A DNA stretch of 9,546 nucleotides from JAWWPG01 sp037719575 (lineage in GTDB: Bacteria; Actinomycetota; Actinomycetes; Propionibacteriales; Nocardioidaceae): NCBI GenBank assembly GCA_037719575.1, contig JBBJMF010000102.1:1-9546 (forward strand), read 5' to 3'. The notes beneath the pieces were generated by a model. The model saw nothing but the letters and a program-made list of their open reading frames with translations, was not told the DNA's origin and ran no database searches. Below are positions 6,920 through 9,546 of the stretch, in pieces. The number at the start of each line of letters is the position of its first letter. Position 1 is the first letter of the stretch. The position numbers and the translations under genes were made by a program.

Positions 6920-8413
6920 ATGTCTGAGCGCGCGGATCAGTCGCGTGCGTCGGCAGGAAGGTCGCGACGCCTGATGTTCACCAACACGATGCCGCGTTAC
7001 GAGGTGCTCTCCGAGGACGCCCTGGCCAAGCTGGACGCCGGCTGGCGCCGGATCGTCACCGAGATCGGTGTCGAGTTCATGTCGGAGCGCGCGCTGGAGC
7101 TGTTTCGTCAGGCGGGTCAACGGGTCGAGGCCAACACCGTGTTCCTCGACCCCGAGTTCGTGCTCGCCCAGGTGGCCCAGGCGCCCAGGGAGTTCGACGT
7201 CGCGGCGCGCAACCCGGCCAACTCGATCCACATCGGTGGCAACTCGATGGCGTTCGGGGCGGTGTATGGGCCGCCCTTCGTGCGGGAGGCCGACGTCCGC
7301 CGCGACGCGACGATGGAGGACTTCCGCAACTTCACTCGGCTGGCGCAGTCGTACGACGTGATGGACTCCGCCGGTGGTGTCGTATGCGAGCCCAACGACA
7401 CTCCGCTCGACTCGCGTCACCTCGACATGACGCTCGCCCTGCAGACCTTGACCGACAAGGTCTACATGGGCAACGTCGTCTCAGGGGTGAATGCCGCCGA
7501 CACGATCGCGATGGGGGCGATCTTGTTCGGTGGCCGCGACGTGATCGAGAAGACCCCGGTGTCGATCTCGCTGATCAACTGCAACTCGCCGCTGCGCTGG
7601 GACGACCGGATGCTCGACGCGCTCTTCGAGTACGCAGGGGCGGCGCAGCCCGTCGTACTGACGCCGTTCATCTTGATGGGCGCGATGTCACCCGTCACGA
7701 TCCCGGCTGCGCTGGTGCAGCAGATCGCCGAGGCACTGTCCGGAATCGCGCTGGCGCAGCTCATCCGGCCGGGCGCGCCCGTCATCTTCGGGTCGTTCCT
7801 GTCCAACATCGACATGCAGTCGGGCTCGCCGACGTTCGGCACCCCTGAGTCGGCGATCGGCCTGTTCTGCACGGGCCAGATCGCGCGACACTTCGGGCTT
7901 CCCTTCCGCTCCGGCGGCGGGCTGACGTCGAGCCAGGTCTCCGATGCGCAGGCCGGGTACGAGGCGGCGATGACGATGCTCCCGACGTTCCTGGCGGGCA
8001 CGAACTGGGTGATGCACTCGGCCGGCTGGCTCGAGGGCGGACTGGTCGCCGGCTTCGAGAAGTTCATCGTCGACGTACAGCTGTTGGAGATGCTGCAGGT
8101 CGAGTTCACGCCGCTGGAGATCAACGACGAGTCGCTGGCGTTCGACGCCCACGTCGAGGTCGGCCATGGTGGTCACTTCCTGGGTGCGATGCACACGATG
8201 GAGCGATTCCGCACCTGCTTCTATCGGCCGTTCCTCTCCTCGTCCGACAACTACGAGCGGTGGATGCGCGGCGGCAGCCTCGATACGACCGCCCGGGCAA
8301 CCAAGATCTACCGCGCGAAGCTCGAGGCCTTCGAGCCGCCACCGCTCGACGACGCGATCCGGGCCGAGCTCGAGGAGTACGTCTCCCGTCGCCGCGCCGA
8401 GCTCGGCGACTGA
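6920..8413 (+). CDS. Trimethylamine methyltransferase (MttB) superfamily protein, non-pyrrolysine type
   Basis: A 497-residue TIM-barrel methyltransferase expected to demethylate a quaternary or tertiary amine onto the cobalt of the corrinoid protein. Family features: MPRYEVLSEDAL near the N-terminus (24-35), FGAVYGPPF (112-120), a central barrel with SLINCNSPL (217-225), GTPESAIGL (307-315), PFRSGGGLTSSQVSDAQAGYEAAM (328-351) and the C-terminal GMLE-like segment around SAGWLEGG (367-374). Archaeal MttB has a pyrrolysine encoded by an in-frame TAG. This frame has no internal stop, so it belongs with the MtgB-like non-Pyl enzymes, whose known substrates include glycine betaine, proline betaine, carnitine and butyrobetaine. 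Which substrate applies cannot be read here. ATG 6920 follows an in-frame TAG at 6917 and has no Shine-Dalgarno nearby. ATG 6974 (479 residues) has AGGAAGG at 6955-6961, but that start would drop an Arg-rich leader (SAGRSRR). Confidence 0.92.
   Translation: MSERADQSRASAGRSRRLMFTNTMPRYEVLSEDALAKLDAGWRRIVTEIGVEFMSERALELFRQAGQRVEANTVFLDPEFVLAQVAQAPREFDVAARNPANSIHIGGNSMAFGAVYGPPFVREADVRRDATMEDFRNFTRLAQSYDVMDSAGGVVCEPNDTPLDSRHLDMTLALQTLTDKVYMGNVVSGVNAADTIAMGAILFGGRDVIEKTPVSISLINCNSPLRWDDRMLDALFEYAGAAQPVVLTPFILMGAMSPVTIPAALVQQIAEALSGIALAQLIRPGAPVIFGSFLSNIDMQSGSPTFGTPESAIGLFCTGQIARHFGLPFRSGGGLTSSQVSDAQAGYEAAMTMLPTFLAGTNWVMHSAGWLEGGLVAGFEKFIVDVQLLEMLQVEFTPLEINDESLAFDAHVEVGHGGHFLGAMHTMERFRTCFYRPFLSSSDNYERWMRGGSLDTTARATKIYRAKLEAFEPPPLDDAIRAELEEYVSRRRAELGD
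6955..6961 (+). promoter_or_regulatory. Shine-Dalgarno-like site favouring a later mttB-like start
   Basis: AGGAAGG lies 12 bases before ATG 6974, the nineteenth codon of the long frame. The first ATG (6920) has no purine-rich site within 12 bases; GGAG is 17 bases away. The spacing is slightly long, so the start remains open between a leaderless-type ATG at 6920 and ATG 6974. Confidence 0.3.
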
Positions 8414-8418
8414 CCCTC

Positions 8419-8492
8419 CCGTTGACCTGCCACCTTCTTGCCGTTGACCTGCCACCTTCTTGCCGTTGACCTGCCGGCTTGTTGGGTTGACC
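8419..8492 (+). repeat. Tandem 22-bp repeats (three copies plus a degenerate fourth)
   Basis: The unit starts CCGTTGACCTGCC and ends CTTCTTG. Copies: 8419-8440 and 8441-8462 are identical; 8463-8484 differs at 3 of 22 positions; a fragment at 8485-8492 retains GTTGACC. The GTTGACC box therefore recurs at 8421, 8443, 8465 and 8486. The array begins 5 bp after the mttB-like stop and ends 4 bp before the end of the DUF559 gene on the opposite strand. The 22-bp period is not a multiple of three and breaks any reading frame, so it is not a protein repeat. No unique spacers separate the units. Confidence 0.92.
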
Positions 8493-8496
8493 ACGC

Positions 8497-9414
8497 TCAC
8501 CGGGCTTTACGGCCGCGGACAGACAGGGCGTGGCGGAGTTCGCTCAACCACGCTGCCCGCGCATCGCCCGCAAAAGAGTCTTTGCGCACCACGATCACCG
8601 TCCACCCGTGTCGCCTCAGCCACTCGCGGCGCTTCGCGTCATGCTCCTGCTGGTCGAGAGAGTCGTGATGTTCCGAGCCGTCGTACTCGATCACCACCTT
8701 GCATGCCGGGTACGCCAAGTCGAGCCGATAGATCGGCACTCCTCGGTGAACCACCCAGTACTGGGGAGTGGGGCAGGGCAGGCCGTCATCGACGATGCAG
8801 AGCCGGGTCCATGACTCCCCTGGGGACTCGGAGCGCCCGTCCGCCAACGGGACCAGCTGCCGGAGCTGGACCACACCGCGACGGCGCCGGTAGCGAGATA
8901 GTTCTTGCTGGAAGTCCCGGCGGGTGAGGCCGTGGACGCGCCTGAATCCATCGAGTGCCGCCAGGGCCTCGCGACGGCTCAACCAGCATCCCAAGTCGAG
9001 TGCAGTCCGTAACGGCGTGGTGAGCCGCACCTCACCGATCGTCATGATGTCGTCGCGGGCAAGGTCCCGTTGTCCGCCTGAGCAGTCCCTCCGACGAATT
9101 CGCGAGTAGTCGCGCAGCACCCACGTCTCGAGCGGCGGTAAGATCTCAAGCTCGCGAAACTCGAACGTGTCGACGCCATGAATCCACGCCGCGGAACGGT
9201 CGCAGACGATGGCGAACGGTCTCATCACGAGCGCAGCCGCGCGGGCGCGGGCAAGGGGGTCGTCGGGAGCTTCGCTGCGGACGTACACGCCTTGCAGGAC
9301 GCGTCGTGCCTGGCGATTCAGGACCCAGGCGGTCAACTGCTCGCGAGTCACGCCGGCGTCTCGAATCATCGGCCACGTGAATGGGCCGTCAGGAGGCTGA
9401 GTAGTGAGCATCAT
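8497..9414 (-). CDS. AbiEi-like N-terminal domain plus DUF559 (Vsr-like) nuclease domain protein
   Basis: A 305-residue protein from ATG 9414. Residues about 8-50 resemble the AbiEi-type winged helix (GPFTWPMIRDAGVTREQL then RRVLQGVYV), followed by an AbiEi-like middle part (AALVMRPFAIVCDRSAAWIHG). The C-terminal domain, about 195-290, is DUF559, a PD-(D/E)XK fold of the Vsr type: Glu200 in SPGESW, Asp232 in YRLDLAYP, Glu243 and Asp245 in VVIEYDG, then H-x9-D-x2-R and a GWTVIVV strand. All candidate catalytic acids are present. An upstream extension to GTG 9510 is open but lacks family character. AGGG 7 bases before ATG 9414 is a fair Shine-Dalgarno; ATG 9411 is equally possible. No toxin, methylase or partner gene adjoins it. 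Such proteins occur in many copies in actinobacteria, with function unsettled. It is flanked by inverted copies of a short repeat. Confidence 0.85.
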   Translation of the reverse strand: MMLTTQPPDGPFTWPMIRDAGVTREQLTAWVLNRQARRVLQGVYVRSEAPDDPLARARAAALVMRPFAIVCDRSAAWIHGVDTFEFRELEILPPLETWVLRDYSRIRRRDCSGGQRDLARDDIMTIGEVRLTTPLRTALDLGCWLSRREALAALDGFRRVHGLTRRDFQQELSRYRRRRGVVQLRQLVPLADGRSESPGESWTRLCIVDDGLPCPTPQYWVVHRGVPIYRLDLAYPACKVVIEYDGSEHHDSLDQQEHDAKRREWLRRHGWTVIVVRKDSFAGDARAAWLSELRHALSVRGRKAR

Positions 9415-9520
9415 CGGAGGACCCTGCCCGAATCGCGTTATGCCCGGGGCGGTTGTCCACAGGTCGTTCCGATCAACCGCGGCCAGTACGCCGGTCGGCG
9501 GCCAAGTCACCGGAGTGGGA

Positions 9521-9546
9521 CGTGGCGGGTCAACGGCAAGAAGGTG
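9521..9546 (-). repeat. Inverted copy of the 22-bp repeat at the right edge
   Basis: Read on the minus strand, these 26 bases match 8431-8456 at 24 of 26 positions (one T-to-C change inside, one at the end). The copy therefore faces the left-hand array and brackets the DUF559 gene. It runs into the window edge, so more tandem copies may follow outside. The 106 bp between the DUF559 ATG (9414) and this copy hold no other recognised element. Confidence 0.88.

Noticed and set aside
6920..8413. Pyrrolysine-encoding mttB
   Set aside because: The frame is continuous with no internal TAG; the TAG at 6917 lies before the start.
8419..8492. CRISPR array
   Set aside because: The units are directly abutted with no spacers, and there are only three to four copies and no cas genes.
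7688..8500. Minus-strand 270-codon frame opposite the mttB-like gene and through the repeats
   Set aside because: It is antisense to a clear methyltransferase, and its N-terminus is only the translated 22-bp repeats in shifting frames.
9415..9510. N-terminal extension of the DUF559 protein to GTG 9510
   Set aside because: The residues show no family character and ATG 9414 begins just before the AbiEi-like winged helix.

Overview
The window is high-GC DNA with tightly packed genes, many GTG and TTG starts and 4-bp start/stop overlaps. The folD–DUF3017 pair at the left edge, the IclR regulator and the AbiEi-like/DUF559 protein at the right edge all point to an actinomycete. A Nocardioidaceae-like genus is my guess, made from gene content only.

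Layout. Bases 1-821 hold the 3' part of folD and a small membrane protein of the DUF3017 family, both on the + strand. After a GC-rich gap with a hairpin comes a stand-alone methylenetetrahydrofolate reductase-like gene (947-1810, +). It converges on a five-gene minus-strand operon running from 6820 down to 1835. In transcription order this operon is an IclR regulator, a B12-binding corrinoid protein, a methyltetrahydrofolate:corrinoid methyltransferase, a RACo-type corrinoid activation ATPase with a [2Fe-2S] domain, and a DUF1638 protein. Two of the junctions are 4-bp overlaps and the others are short. Divergent from iclR, across a 99-bp regulatory gap with two palindromes, lies a trimethylamine methyltransferase (MttB) superfamily gene (6920-8413, +) with no in-frame amber codon.

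Together these genes form a nearly complete corrinoid-dependent N-demethylation route. The MttB-like enzyme would move a methyl group from an unknown quaternary amine to the cobalt of the corrinoid protein. The MeTr-like enzyme would pass it to tetrahydrofolate. RACo would rescue oxidised Co(II) cofactor. The MTHFR-like enzyme and FolD would oxidise methyl-THF to methylene-, methenyl- and formyl-THF. IclR probably controls the divergent promoters. No transporter or substrate-specific downstream enzyme is visible, so the substrate stays open.

The right end (8414-9546) is different. A lone AbiEi-like wing-helix plus DUF559 (Vsr-like nuclease) gene lies between copies of the same short repeat in opposite orientations. 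Three tandem 22-bp copies plus a degenerate fourth lie on the left, and an inverted copy runs into the window edge on the right. This looks like a small nuclease-bearing repeat cassette inserted just behind the mttB-like gene, and it is the least explained structure in the window.
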